Shown: positions 35,482 through 45,810 of the stretch, one piece after another | Position numbering within the stretch: the stretch's first letter is position 1 | Layout of the letters: each line of letters starts with the position of its first letter | Assembly: GCA_028095005.1 (NCBI GenBank) | Contig: CM051459.1 | Coordinates: forward strand, 280,073,229-280,137,228 | DNA from: Rhynchospora pubera | Taxonomy: Eukaryota > Streptophyta > Magnoliopsida > Poales > Cyperaceae | DNA length: 64,000 nt | Direction: 5' to 3' | Translations under genes and position numbers: made by a program | Notes under the pieces: model-generated | Told to the model about the DNA's origin: nothing | Databases searched by the model: none | Seen by the model: only the letters and a program-made list of their open reading frames with translations

Positions 35482-37025
35482 TATGGGATGATGAAAAACA
35501 ATTCCTTATTACGAGTATAAATTTTCGAACTAACAAATCTTTAAATATCAAATCAAACAATCAAAACAAATAAATAAACAAACAATAACTTTATTATACA
35601 CATTAATGACATACAATCACATTTACTAATTTCAATTTGCTGCTTCGAAAACTAACATCTAGTCCTCAACAAAGCAGATATTAACTGTCCACTCTTCCAA
35701 CAATAACAGCACGAATATAAACTTATCTTGGTAAGCAATAGATTAATATCACAATTTTATTTTATATGTCATTCTATAGATTATAATCATTAATGGGCTC
35801 GGAAAATCAAAGAATACTCATTACAGCAATTACAAATTTATGCATCTATAGAACTAGCATGTAAGAAAGATCGAAAAGTCGAGTTACGCGAGAAGGCGAA
35901 GACAATCTCGTTTGTCCACTCAGGAAAAAAAAACCTAAATGCTCCGACAAATGAAAGCTCATAAACGCATCATCGCAATAACAGCGACAAAAATACCACC
36001 TCAAATAAAAATCAACTAATGCATACAAATACAAAGAGATCAAAACAGCAAAATCTCTAATGGCATGAAAGTTGATAGTAAGAAAATATCATACAAATCT
36101 AACCCCAATTCTTAACCCCCTTCGAAACAAACAACAAGGTAACCAAGAAAGCCATAACTAATTTCAGACATGCAATCCATCCCACAACTACACATGCAAA
36201 TTTAGAGAAAGAGTGAGACTATCATCTCACTAAAGCCTTTGCTAGAAATCAAATCTTATTTACTAACCTAAAAAGGCAGAAAATCAAATTCCTATGTTGT
36301 CACAATAAGGAAAGAACTACATCCCACCAAAACATTTATTTATAGATTATATTTACAGCTAATGGCCTTTTCTTTCTTGATCTTAATGGTTTCTGCTAAC
36401 AGGATGCCATCTAAATTGACCCTACAACATGATTACCATATAGTACCTCAATATAACCTAAAATTAAGGGTGAGCTGTAGACTTAAAGATGCGACATGTG
36501 TTGCAGTTGCTGTCCATAAAATGAACCAATAGCACATAGTAAGATACACCTAAATGTTCATATGTAGCACGACCTTGCTTACCTGAAAAACAAGGATCAA
36601 ACCAACTTAAAAACAAGGCCACAAAGAACAGAATATGCATTTCACTATAAAACAATAAAACAAAATTAATATGTCATACCTGAAATAACTGAAGAAAATC
36701 GAGTCGAGTGCCAGTGGTCAACATTCAAATCAAACATGTGAAGTCTTTCAAACCTTCAGATAGCCTTCCAAAAAAATATAAATGGAGAACACTGCGACAA
36801 CTTAAAGTCTTTATATTGTTCTAAAAGTCACAAGAGTAATACTACTACAAACCTAGAACAAGATACTATGAATTAAACTGTAACCCAAAAAAAAGCAAGC
36901 CAGGACCCACAAAGTCACCGTCTCCTTCAACACAGTAGCATCACAGCTATGAAAATAAATACACCAGAGATAATGGTGTGCAACCACTCTTAACACAACC
37001 AAAAGACAACTGCAGAATCATTTGA
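35482..37025. other. Intergenic and 3' UTR of the ALY gene
   Basis: The minus-strand ALY gene ends at 37026; the sequence below it down to roughly 36400 may be 3' UTR. No other coding region or RNA gene was recognised. Confidence 0.5.
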
Positions 37026-38870
37026 CTAGTTGGTTTGCATTGCTTCGTTGTGATAGTTGTCCAAGTCTTTGTCAAGGTCTTCGGCTGAGACAGCCTTCTT
37101 CGGTGGGCCGTTTCGCCTGCCTTGGCCACGGCGTCTCATACCTCCACGACCACCACTGCCACGCTTGGCGGGTGCAGATGGACCTCTTCTCTGTCCACTG
37201 TTGGAATACAAAATACAAGACCTTACAACATCACTACTATGCTTATATGTTATATCGGTGCATATAGCACAAAATGCACACAAGGATGTTTTATGTGAAA
37301 TGTGAAACTTGTACAAAAACACACCTCTTAGGAGCACCACCAAAACCAGCAATTTTGGATAGAGCAGCAGGAGCAGCAGGTGCAGAGACGTTAGTTCCTA
37401 CAATCTCAATCTTCATCGGTTTGCCATCCAGCTGCACATTGTTGTACCTCTTAACTGCCGCAAGAGCATCAGCACGTCTTGCATACACAACTTCAGCAGT
37501 ACCCTGAACAAAAAACCAGTTTCCACTATGTCATACAAGGTTCATACAATCCTAAAACACACACATGAGAAAATAAGACTATCTGTTACCTTTGATCTGC
37601 CACTCCTGTCATAATGGACCGAGTACCTCTTTAGATCTCCAAGCTCGGAGAAAAGCTCCTGCAAGTAAGCAATTACAAATACTTCAATACTATGCAGCTG
37701 TTAATAACATGTGTGGATCTCAACATCTAACATACTGGTAAACCAGAGAGATTTGGTTCTTGGTTAAATCTATTCTAATACAATGAGTTCTTCCAAAGCA
37801 GACAAAAAAATATATATTTTTAGAAATTCCAACCAAACATACAGCATATACTAAGAAGCAAAATCACATCAAATTATGCATCTACTTGGAATATCCAAGA
37901 GATCAAACACAAAAAAAATCTAGAAGTTCTACTTGAGCAACATTTACACCGTGTCCACCATAAACAAGTGCAAAAGGTAGATCTTTCTAATGGAAAAGAA
38001 ATACCTTCACATCGTCATTTGAAACACCATAGTCCAGATTGGAGATGTAAAGCTTTGTTCCAGTCTCAATGGAAGAAATCCTAGCCATCTTTGCTGGGTG
38101 TTCGTCGTTGAACAGGTCGTGCTGCCACGCCGCATCTGGTGCCTGAATCGCACATCAAGTGATGAGAAAACCCTAGATGACCACCGACTAGTATATTCAA
38201 CTGACAGGCAGAACATCATTTTTTTTTATTTTTGCGTCATGCGTTTCAGATCCGACCCGATTATCACAGAATAGAAGATAAATTCACATCAAGTGATCAG
38301 AAAACCCTAGACGAGCACCAACTAGCAAATTCAACCGACATCCATACCATCCCTTTTTATTTTATTTTTTTTTTGCATCATTCGTTTCAGATCCGACTGA
38401 ATTATCACAGAATAGAGGATTCCTAGATTAGACTGCTCAAGAGTAAATTGAAGAAGATATGGTGGAAATTAGATAGACTCGGAATTTAAGCTAGGTAACT
38501 CAAAGATCGTTCAATATTGTGATTGATAATAAGACACCGATCGATCTGCGAAAATTGTCGGATCGAGACACAATTCTGGATCATCCAATAGTAGATCTGA
38601 TCGACAACGAGAGATCTCGCGTTGAAGGATCAATCCAACCAACAAAGTAATCTGAAGAGAGCGCTTCGGGCAGAATTCAAGCTATACCTTCGAGATCGGA
38701 AGGGCACGCTTCCCCGCACGCTTGAAATTGCGGCGTGCGGGGCCACCAGCTGCTGCGGCGGGTCGGGTACGGCGCTTGGGACCAGCGCCAGCGCCGCCTC
38801 CGTTAGAGGAGGGCTTCTTCTTGTTAGTCTTGATGATATCGTCTAAGGTCATATCCAACGTGCTCGCCAT
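37026..38870 (-). CDS. ALY4: ALY/REF RNA-export adaptor (THO complex subunit 4, ALY3/ALY4-like)
   Basis: Five exons on the minus strand: 38870-38688, 38142-38005, 37658-37590, 37503-37325, 37197-37026, with GT-AG introns and a continuous 246-residue frame. The N-terminal LDMTLDDIIKTN and C-terminal AEDLDKDLDNYHNEAM are the two conserved UAP56-binding motifs. Between them are an RG/A-rich arm, an RRM (about residues 91-166) with RNP2 LYISNL and RNP1-like KGTAEVVY, and a glycine/arginine-rich tail. ALY proteins are recruited to spliced mRNA with the TREX complex and hand it to the export receptor in the nucleus. The phrases TKLYISNLDYGV and QLDGKPMKIEIVGTN match the ALY3/ALY4 group better than ALY1/ALY2. 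It is somewhat shorter than the Arabidopsis proteins (about 290). The promoter is interrupted by a Harbinger-type insertion. Confidence 0.93.
38148..38420. repeat. Tandem duplication in ALY intron 1, about 135-bp unit
   Basis: The block CACATCAAGTGAT.AGAAAA through TTTCAGATCCGAC and ATTATCACAGAATAGA appears at about 38151-38275 and about 38286-38417, with scattered differences. It lies wholly within intron 1 and does not touch the splice sites. Confidence 0.85.
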
Positions 38871-38900
38871 GGCTTCTCTAGGAAATCAGGTAGATCGATC

Positions 38901-38957
38901 TAGGGTTTTTTAAGGAGACGAGAAAGAGGAAGAGGAGAAATAATGAAATTAGGGTTT
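38901..38957 (-). promoter_or_regulatory. Two telo-boxes in the ALY leader
   Basis: On the minus strand AAACCCTA occurs at 38908-38901 and 38957-38950, within 90 bp upstream of the start codon. Telo-boxes are common near transcription starts of plant genes for translation and RNA processing, which fits ALY. Role inferred from motif and position. Confidence 0.5.
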
Positions 38958-39032
38958 CGACTTTTCGACGAAGGAAAGGATGAGGAGAGAGAAATATAAG
39001 ACGCGTGGATGATAATATAAGTTGGAAAGAAA

Positions 39033-41235
39033 GGCCCTGTTTGGTAGAGACTTAAATCATTCTTAACTGAGTTAAGAATGAGTTAAGACACCAAATATGT
39101 CTTAAAATTGAATTAGTAAGTTTACTTAAATGCTGACTGGGATTTAAAATTAAGAAAACATCGGCTGACATGGCATCTTAAATTAAGACGCCATCTGCGG
39201 CGTCTTAAGTTAAGAAAAGCGGAAAATTCAGTGTCATTTTACATTGTTGCCCTTCGTCCGAAAAAAAGCGCTTCTAATTTTTTTTGCGCCGCTCGTCCGA
39301 AACCAATGGCCGCTCCTTTCTCTCTTTCGTAAAGAAAGGTTCCCTCTTCCATTCTCCCAAATTAAGTAATCGCTGATGAAGGTGATAAGAATAGAAATAC
39401 GATTCTTATGAAAACCTAGCGACCCCTTCTATTTATCAATTGCTCACAGATTAGTACTCTTCCGCTTCGCTAAACAAGGTACATATTTTCCCCCTTATTT
39501 TAGGTCTAATTGTTTTTAATGTCGTCATGTGATTTCTTTTTCCTAAATCAGCTCTCATTTTTTCACTTTTTCATGCACTTTCGTGGTCTGAAAGTACTAA
39601 TAAGGTCTCATACTACCTAAACTAGATATGTTAAATTTTTATTTTAGACCTAAGTTCACTATAGCATTTTGATCGGCTAAATCAATTTATTTTACTTTTT
39701 GAGTATTAAATTCTATTAAATTTGATTAATTGAAAGTTTGCTTACTTTACACAAACAAAGCAATCGAGAAACTTACAAACAGAACTCATCAGCATATTAA
39801 ATTCAAGCTGCCCCATGTTATATTGAGCTCCTTCGTCGTACTGGTAAAAAAATAATATAAGTTCAACTTGTATCAGTCGATATCAGTCTGTAATTGATGG
39901 GCTTAGACTTTATTAATAAAAAGTTTGCTAAGTATACAAACATATACAACAAAACTGAGATACATTCAAAGGAAGCATCTTAAATTGTACATCCACAGAT
40001 CCCCATTTCCGATCCCATTTTGAGTGGTACATCCCAAACATCTTGAATTTCTTCCTAATCCTCCTGATTTCAGTTCAGATTGTCCAAAATTAATTATCAG
40101 ATACACTAAAAATTAAATGAGTTCAATGTTTAATTGCAAACCACTACTCCTCAAATATTTCTTTTGATTTTGGCATGTATACTCATGACCATGGATAAAT
40201 GAAAGTACTATTATACTGCAATTTGCTTCACCAATAGAAGCATGCAAAATTTGACTTGATCTAATGAACTCTCTCTATTGTAGTATGGCAGTTATACATC
40301 TAACAGCTCTTTGAACAGAACAGTGCAGTAGCTCTTCAATTGTTACAGCTCTTTAAACCATTGCAGCTCTTTATAATTATAGGTACTGATATAAGTTTTA
40401 AAATTTCTTGATCTTTATTTAATTTTATAATAATGTTTTGGATATTTTTCAAGTTGAATTGTGTCTTGTGACAGATATACAGTTCCCTATGTGTTGTGTA
40501 AGATATTTTTTTTGTCTATATGTATTTACTGTCATGAAATTACCAGCAAAGAAAAAGGATAGAAATTAAGCATGGATCAATCTGGAAGGAAAGGAAATAA
40601 GAAGAATGGTAATGCAGAACCATCTTCTAAAAATAGGGGAGCAAATTGGAGTAATGAGGAAACGACACTCTTGTTTGCTATCTAGTTCTTCTTAATATTT
40701 ATTTATCGCCGGTGTTTCTTTTTTGTTTGTTTTATTCTATTCTATAAAAAAAATTAGTAATAGTTCAATGTACTTGTTTTTCTATTCTATAAGAGCACGT
40801 GATATGAGATTATGAGCAATAAAATTTTCCTAACAAATTATTCTAGGCTATCTTCCTAAATTGACTTAGAAAATATAGCATATTACACGAAAAAAAGTTA
40901 ATGCAATGAGAAATTGGACGGTGTAATAATACGACTTAAGATGAATTATGAAATAGTCATCCAGGAAGCGATCTCTCTTATTTATATGCAACGAAAAATA
41001 ATTCAGCGGAAGCATGTGACAACAAGCACATGAAATAATAATAATAATAATTATGAGTGGGCATTTTAGTCTTTTTCCTTCTACGGACTCCATACGCAAC
41101 ATAAATGACTATCTTAATATTTACAAATTCTTAATTTTTATACCAAACACAGCTTAATTTTAGTGGAGTAGGATGACTTAAGTAGTTACAAATTCTTAAC
41201 TTATTAAATGATTTAAGTTGCTACCAAACATGGCC
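39033..41235. mobile_element. PIF/Harbinger-like element, internally deleted, 2203 bp
   Basis: The left end GGCCCTGTTTGGTAGAGACT and the right end (inverted: GGCCATGTTTGGTAGCAACT) form imperfect terminal inverted repeats that continue into TTAAATCATT...GTTAAG on both sides. A 3-bp AAA lies on each side (39030-39032 and 41236-41238), a possible target-site duplication, but in A-rich context. The interior retains one short frame, 40572-40685, that looks like the start of a Harbinger Myb/SANT-like ORF. It sits about 160 bp upstream of the ALY start codon. Confidence 0.7.
40572..40685 (+). pseudogene. Fragment of Harbinger ORF1 (Myb/SANT-like domain)
   Basis: The frame begins MDQSGRKGNKKNGN, has a lysine/asparagine-rich leader, then the motif NWSNEETTLLFA that opens the trihelix/Myb-like domain of Harbinger accessory proteins, and stops after 37 codons (TAG 40683-40685). 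The rest of the domain and the DDE transposase are missing, so it is a decayed remnant. Identification rests on this one motif. Confidence 0.5.
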
Positions 41236-41238
41236 AAA

Positions 41239-41975
41239 GTCTATTTTGGGAATAAATTATTGCGTGAGGCGGTAACGACTAGAGGAGATCCTAGCTTAGC
41301 TGTCACCGCGTGGAAATTACGTGGTAGGTTCCTGCCATGTGGACCCCACGTCTCCAACGCGTCTAATTATTGGCGGCCTTCTTTGCGTAGAGGCGAAAAG
41401 CAAAAAGAAAGAGTCGGGACTGGTAAAATGGGCTTTTATATAGACCTAAATTAGCTCTGCTTTGACTTCGAGTAACTGTGATTTTTCGGGTTTTCGTGCG
41501 GGCAACGGCTCCGGATCGTGCTAAAATAATAGTACCCCGCTAAAAGAAAGCAAACCTAAATCGGAATCGCGTCCAGAGTTCAAGTCTATGATCCGAGCAA
41601 TCCGATCAACAATAGATGTGCCTTGATTAATATTAAATCCGTTAAAATTCGTGCAGTTCGTAAAAATCTGCCGTCAAAATTAGATCGAAAGTTAGCACAA
41701 TACTCTCTCAACCTAAATCAAGAACGCATCATTAATTAAGGACCTAATGAGAAAATAGGAATCTATTTTTTTTAGGAAAAAAATAACCATTGTGGAATTG
41801 ATCAAATATATCTTATTCTACGTGCGTTTGGATCATAAAATAGCCAAATCGTTATGGACTATCTCTCTCTGGCAATATGTGTCATAATTGTATACGCGTG
41901 AGGGATAAAACAATGATCGAAATCAGCGATTCTAAATCAAATTCAAAAACTAGGTAGGATAAAAAAAAAACTATA
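41239..41975. promoter_or_regulatory. Displaced upstream promoter region of ALY (inferred) and intergenic
   Basis: The region directly beyond the Harbinger insertion (about 41240-41450) is less AT-rich than its surroundings and contains CACGTCTCC, TTACGTGG and GGACCCCACG motifs, as seen in plant promoters. Before the insertion it would have adjoined the ALY leader. This is inference from position. Confidence 0.35.
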
Positions 41976-42135
41976 GGGGGTCGTTTGGATGCGTCCCAAA
42001 TTCCAGAAATAAGCAATTCCGGGCATAAATTTTAATATAAACAATTCAAACTCTTCACAAAGTTACACACTTTCCAATAAATTTATGCCTAGAAATAGCA
42101 AATTTTCCCAATTCCTAAGCGATCCAAACGCCCCC
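41976..42135. mobile_element. MITE, GGGGGTCGTTTGGAT termini
   Basis: 160 bp with ends GGGGGTCGTTTGGATGCG and CGATCCAAACGCCCCC and the family interior AAAGTTACACACTTTCCAAT. It is the same family as the copies at 20645, 21184, 35350 and 56572. Confidence 0.7.
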
Positions 42136-43249
42136 AAGAGAATTTTCGAGTTGAGGAAGGTTCAGATTCGTCTGAATTGCTGTTGGATGCAAAACTACAA
42201 ATAAAAAAGCAATGATCTCCCTCAACAAGCGGATCAAAGGAACATACGATCAAAAGAACAAAAAAATACAAATAAATTGAAATATAATATGCAAAAATTT
42301 ATACCGTACTAAAGGTTGATATCCATTTTCTCTTAGAAACAGTGTCATTTCTCAATTTCCATAGAATTATTTGTGGCGTCAATCAAGATCGTGCGGTTGG
42401 ATTTGGAAAAGGTAGAATTAGCGGGGGTGATAAGGATCATCCCCGATATTCATCATCCCCATCATCCCCATGTATTTTTTTTATTTTTGGCTCTACGCGT
42501 TTCTATTTTTAGAAATCGCTCTGTTTTCCTCCCTGCAGCATACGCTCGTCCCCCTCCCACCCCTCCCGCATACGCTGCCCCCTCCCCCTTCCCTCACACA
42601 CACACACTATATATTGATTCTAACTGTTGAGATTAACATATTTAAATATTGAAGTTAATATATATAACTGTTGAAGCCTTATATAACTGTTGAAGCCTCA
42701 CACACACACACACCCATTTACATAACATATTGATTCTAACGCATCCGGAATAAGTCTTATTTCGAATAAGGGCTTATTCAATTCCCTATTCTAATTCCAC
42801 CAATATGGTGGAATTAGAATAAAGAGATTGAATAAGTCCTTATATTTTTTTTGTCAAGTGCCTAAAATTAAATTTATGCACAAGTGATATTTGTATGTAA
42901 AGTATCAGATAACATGATGCGTTTTTGGTGATTAGTAAATGGGTGGTCTGATATGATTTTTTTTTGTTTTTTGTTTTTTTGTTTTTTAAATAAATGGTTA
43001 AACCACCATTTTTTCCATTAAGAAAAAGTAAACCCAATTACAGTTCACAAAATCTAATACCGAAATAGCAACCGACAGACCTTTTAACTCGCACCAGTAC
43101 TCCTCATCTAATGTACCCGGTGCTCCTTTATTATCTGATATCAAAATCAACAACCCGACTACAAACACTGATAGAAAGTCTCATCACAAATCACAAATGC
43201 AAATTTAACTACCATTGATGTATCAGAATATACTACAATCTTCAATCAC
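42136..43249. other. Intergenic with short repeats
   Basis: No gene. Contains (AC)n tracts with duplicated ACACACACAC...TATTGATTCTAAC segments (about 42598 and 42700) and the foldback repeat at 42768-42841. Confidence 0.5.
42768..42841. repeat. Foldback (hairpin) repeat
   Basis: Outer arms AAGGGCTTATTCAAT / ATTGAATAAGTCCTT and inner arms TATTCTAATTCCACC / GGTGGAATTAGAATA with loop AATAT form a nearly perfect hairpin of about 30 paired bases. It is typical of a small foldback MITE core; no longer element boundary was recognised. Confidence 0.75.
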
Positions 43250-43545
43250 CCCCCTGCAGACAGCCCGCCATTTCCAACTCCAACTGTAACATCTCCAAAT
43301 CACCTCTCTCCTGGGCCAACACCAGTTCTCCTGCATTCTCCACCTTTGTCGTTCACTCTAACTCTGCCAGTCCTGGGAGAGCTTCCATAGGGGGCTTCAA
43401 GCTCCAAATATTGGACTTCGAAGTTCAGACTAGCAGGCAACAGCATTTGCCAGTATTCCATTAGTCGAGTCGCTGCTGTACACACCGAATTTAAGGGCTG
43501 TTGATTAGCATTATTAAAGCACATTTTATTTCTATTAATCCACAA
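43250..43545 (-). pseudogene. LINE relic: RNase H-like (RVT_3) N-terminal fragment
   Basis: The minus-strand frame starting WINRNKMCFNNA resembles the linker between the zinc-binding domain and the RNase H domain in plant L1-type elements, and further along has YGSSPRTGRVRVNDKGGE where that domain usually begins (W.PP..G..K.N.DG). The frame ends at 43300 without the rest of the domain. Only family-level resemblance is claimed. Confidence 0.45.
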
Positions 43546-43666
43546 ACCGATTTTGAAATAACATGACCTAAATGACTAATAGCTTCCAACTGACTGTTTT
43601 TTTTCCTTAATATGATTGGATGCTTATTGAATAATTATTAATTGGTTGTGTTGCTATAGTGTCAGG

Positions 43667-45163
43667 TGATCGGAGGTAAAACCTAGGTCAAATTAAACCT
43701 CAATCTAATATAATGCAATATAGCTTGAGGATCGAATCCACAGGGACGGTTATTCTAAACTATAGACTTTAAGTAATTTAGTTCGATTGATCTATGGGTA
43801 AACAAGTCAAAAATTTGTTAATTAATTAAAGGATTAAATTTAAACTAAAAGAATTAATTCTAAATTCTAATTAATGTCTAAATTACTCTAAATATTAAGG
43901 AAAAGATCTAAACTCGAATTAAGGACTTAAACTAGGGTCAATTGATCGGGTTCCACTTCCGGGCACTATCCTGGCGGGTCGCCAGAACAGTACGACAATT
44001 CAGTTTAGTTAGTTTCTAAGTTCTCTAAGTTCAGGTTTTTGGCTTAAACTCTGGTCCAAATACTAACTCTCGTTCTTGATTTGGTATTACTAAGTTTTAA
44101 CCGCTAACCTCCCTAAAAACCTAAGTTTCAACTCTCGTTTCTTGGCTTAAGTTTTAGGGTTTGCTTTAACTATTCGGTAGGATATCCTAGATCTCTCGAT
44201 CTTAGGAGGGAATAAACCTCTCGGCTAAGTTTCGGTTTCACCTTTTGGGTATACTAACTATCCTAAGGTTTGAGAATAGAAATTGTTTTGAGATTAGGGT
44301 TCTATTTGCTTAATCTACGAGGTCAGGCCTAACCAAGTGAGCAAACCTTCAAATCAACTCAATTCAATTCACAATTTCAGCAAATAAACTCAAGTAAAGC
44401 AAAGCAACTTAGAAAAATTAGAAAACTAAATAAACTTCATTAATCTACCAAGTCATGGTTCCCTACAATTGCCCCTAAACTAAACTACTCACTAAAAGTC
44501 ATACTAAACATAAAGATAAAAGGTTTCAGCAAACTAAACATCAAAGACAGAAAATAGAGAAAATTTACAACAAGAACAAACAACAAACAACTCTCAGCCT
44601 GTTTTCTGGCGGGTCGCCAGAGATCCTGGCGGGTCGACAGGAGGTAGCTGGGGGAAACTTCTGCTGTCTTCTCTCGAATTCTCTCTCTCTAAACTCACTT
44701 GTTCCTTTCTGGAGCTCTCCCTATGTTTAAATAACTCTCAAAGGCGGTTCCCATAGGTGGAGATCATGTCTGGTTCGTCCAAGAATAGAGAAAGTGCTCT
44801 GCCAAAAATATCTCTCCAAATTGGGCAGGTCGGTTTATGTTCTGGCGGGTCGACAGGAATCCTGGCGGGTCGCCAGAATTCCTGGCGGGTCGTCTGAAAT
44901 TCTGGCGGGTCGCCAGAACAGGGGACTTGTCTGGTTTGACCCTGTTCCTTTGCTCCAGCCGCTTGGACCCTGATTTGCTCCGCTTGAACTCTGCCTTGGG
45001 CCCAATTTTGCTCCAAATCATCACTGAATCTGAAATTAGACAAGGACAAATAGCAGTACCATATTTCTAACCTAAATTGCATTAAATCTAACTAAAACAC
45101 AAGCATTTAATTGAAATTAAGGCCTAAAAGGGTTGAATATTTCGATGTGAAACCCGCCTATCA
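43667..45163 (-). mobile_element. Probable Gypsy-type solo LTR, about 1.5 kb
   Basis: Read on the minus strand it starts TGATAGGCGGGTTT and ends ACCTCCGATCA (inverted TGATCGGAGG), so the ends are TG...CA with short inverted repeats. The flanks TCAGG (43662-43666) and CCAGG (45164-45168) match at 4 of 5. Near the 3' end the minus strand has CCCTGTGGATTCGATCCTC, a string I associate with 3' parts of plant Gypsy (Tat/Athila-like) LTRs. A TATTTAAAC TATA-like box lies at about 44735-44725 (minus), downstream of four of the GGCGGGTCGCC repeats. No internal domain is present. Confidence 0.55.
44842..44916. repeat. CTGGCGGGTCGCCAG hairpin array, exact 20-bp period
   Basis: Copies start at 44842, 44862, 44882 and 44902, each 15 bp with a 6-bp stem CTGGCG/CGCCAG and GGT loop. 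The first ends CGACAG and the third CGTCTG, so only two of the four are perfect. Two more copies at 44606 and 44626 keep the same 20-bp spacing and a seventh lies at 43971. All are inside the Gypsy-like LTR. Confidence 0.9.
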
Positions 45164-45168
45164 CCAGG

Positions 45169-45785
45169 CTGGTTATACATGTGAAGAGAAGGAAATATTT
45201 GGACGGCAATTGTTTCGACTGTGGGGCCTGGATCCTTTTTGTCTACTTAATTGGCACGTTTTAGTATGAAGAATTTTATGTTCGATGTACATATGTCTTA
45301 TTTTGTCTCTAGTGATGGACAACCCAAAGGGAATGGAAATTGCAGTTAATGAATGATTAGTTTGGATCTGTAATTCTGTCCTAGTTGTTCAAATAGTTCA
45401 ATCCAGAAGTCACATTTCGGCAGTACGGAATTGAATATTAAAGTTCCAGCCTGGTTGATTAATGTCGATGCTAAAATGCCTCCCAACTCAACCCAGACTG
45501 TTCAAACCGACCAGTAGTCCAGTACCCAAACACTCACATTTATGGAATTAATCATAGTAGGATTTTCAGTAATAAAGAGACATCCCAATTCGGGGCTTGT
45601 CTCGTAAAATTATACAGCTACTTAGTCTCAAAAAAATAACACGTGACAACCAGAAGACACGCCTTCAGGTTCAATAACAACATTTTCCAATGACAATTTT
45701 TCTTAACAATATATAACCCAACACGACCACATATCCCCCAAAGACATGTAAAATATAACAAACAAAGATAAAAAAGACCACAAAT
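45169..45785. other. Intergenic and 3' region of the ArfGAP gene
   Basis: No gene found. The part next to 45811 is probably the 3' UTR of the minus-strand ArfGAP gene. Confidence 0.5.
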
Positions 45786-45810
45786 CTAGTTCACAACAAT
45801 GTCTCTTCGG

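Noticed and set aside
43730..43745. tRNA B-box-like ATCGAATCCAC
   Set aside because: No box A upstream at tRNA or SINE spacing; it belongs to the Gypsy-like LTR 3' region.
44842..44916. CRISPR or terminator reading of the 20-bp-spaced hairpins
   Set aside because: Spacers are 5 bp and the setting is a eukaryotic LTR; the hairpins are not followed by U-tracts.
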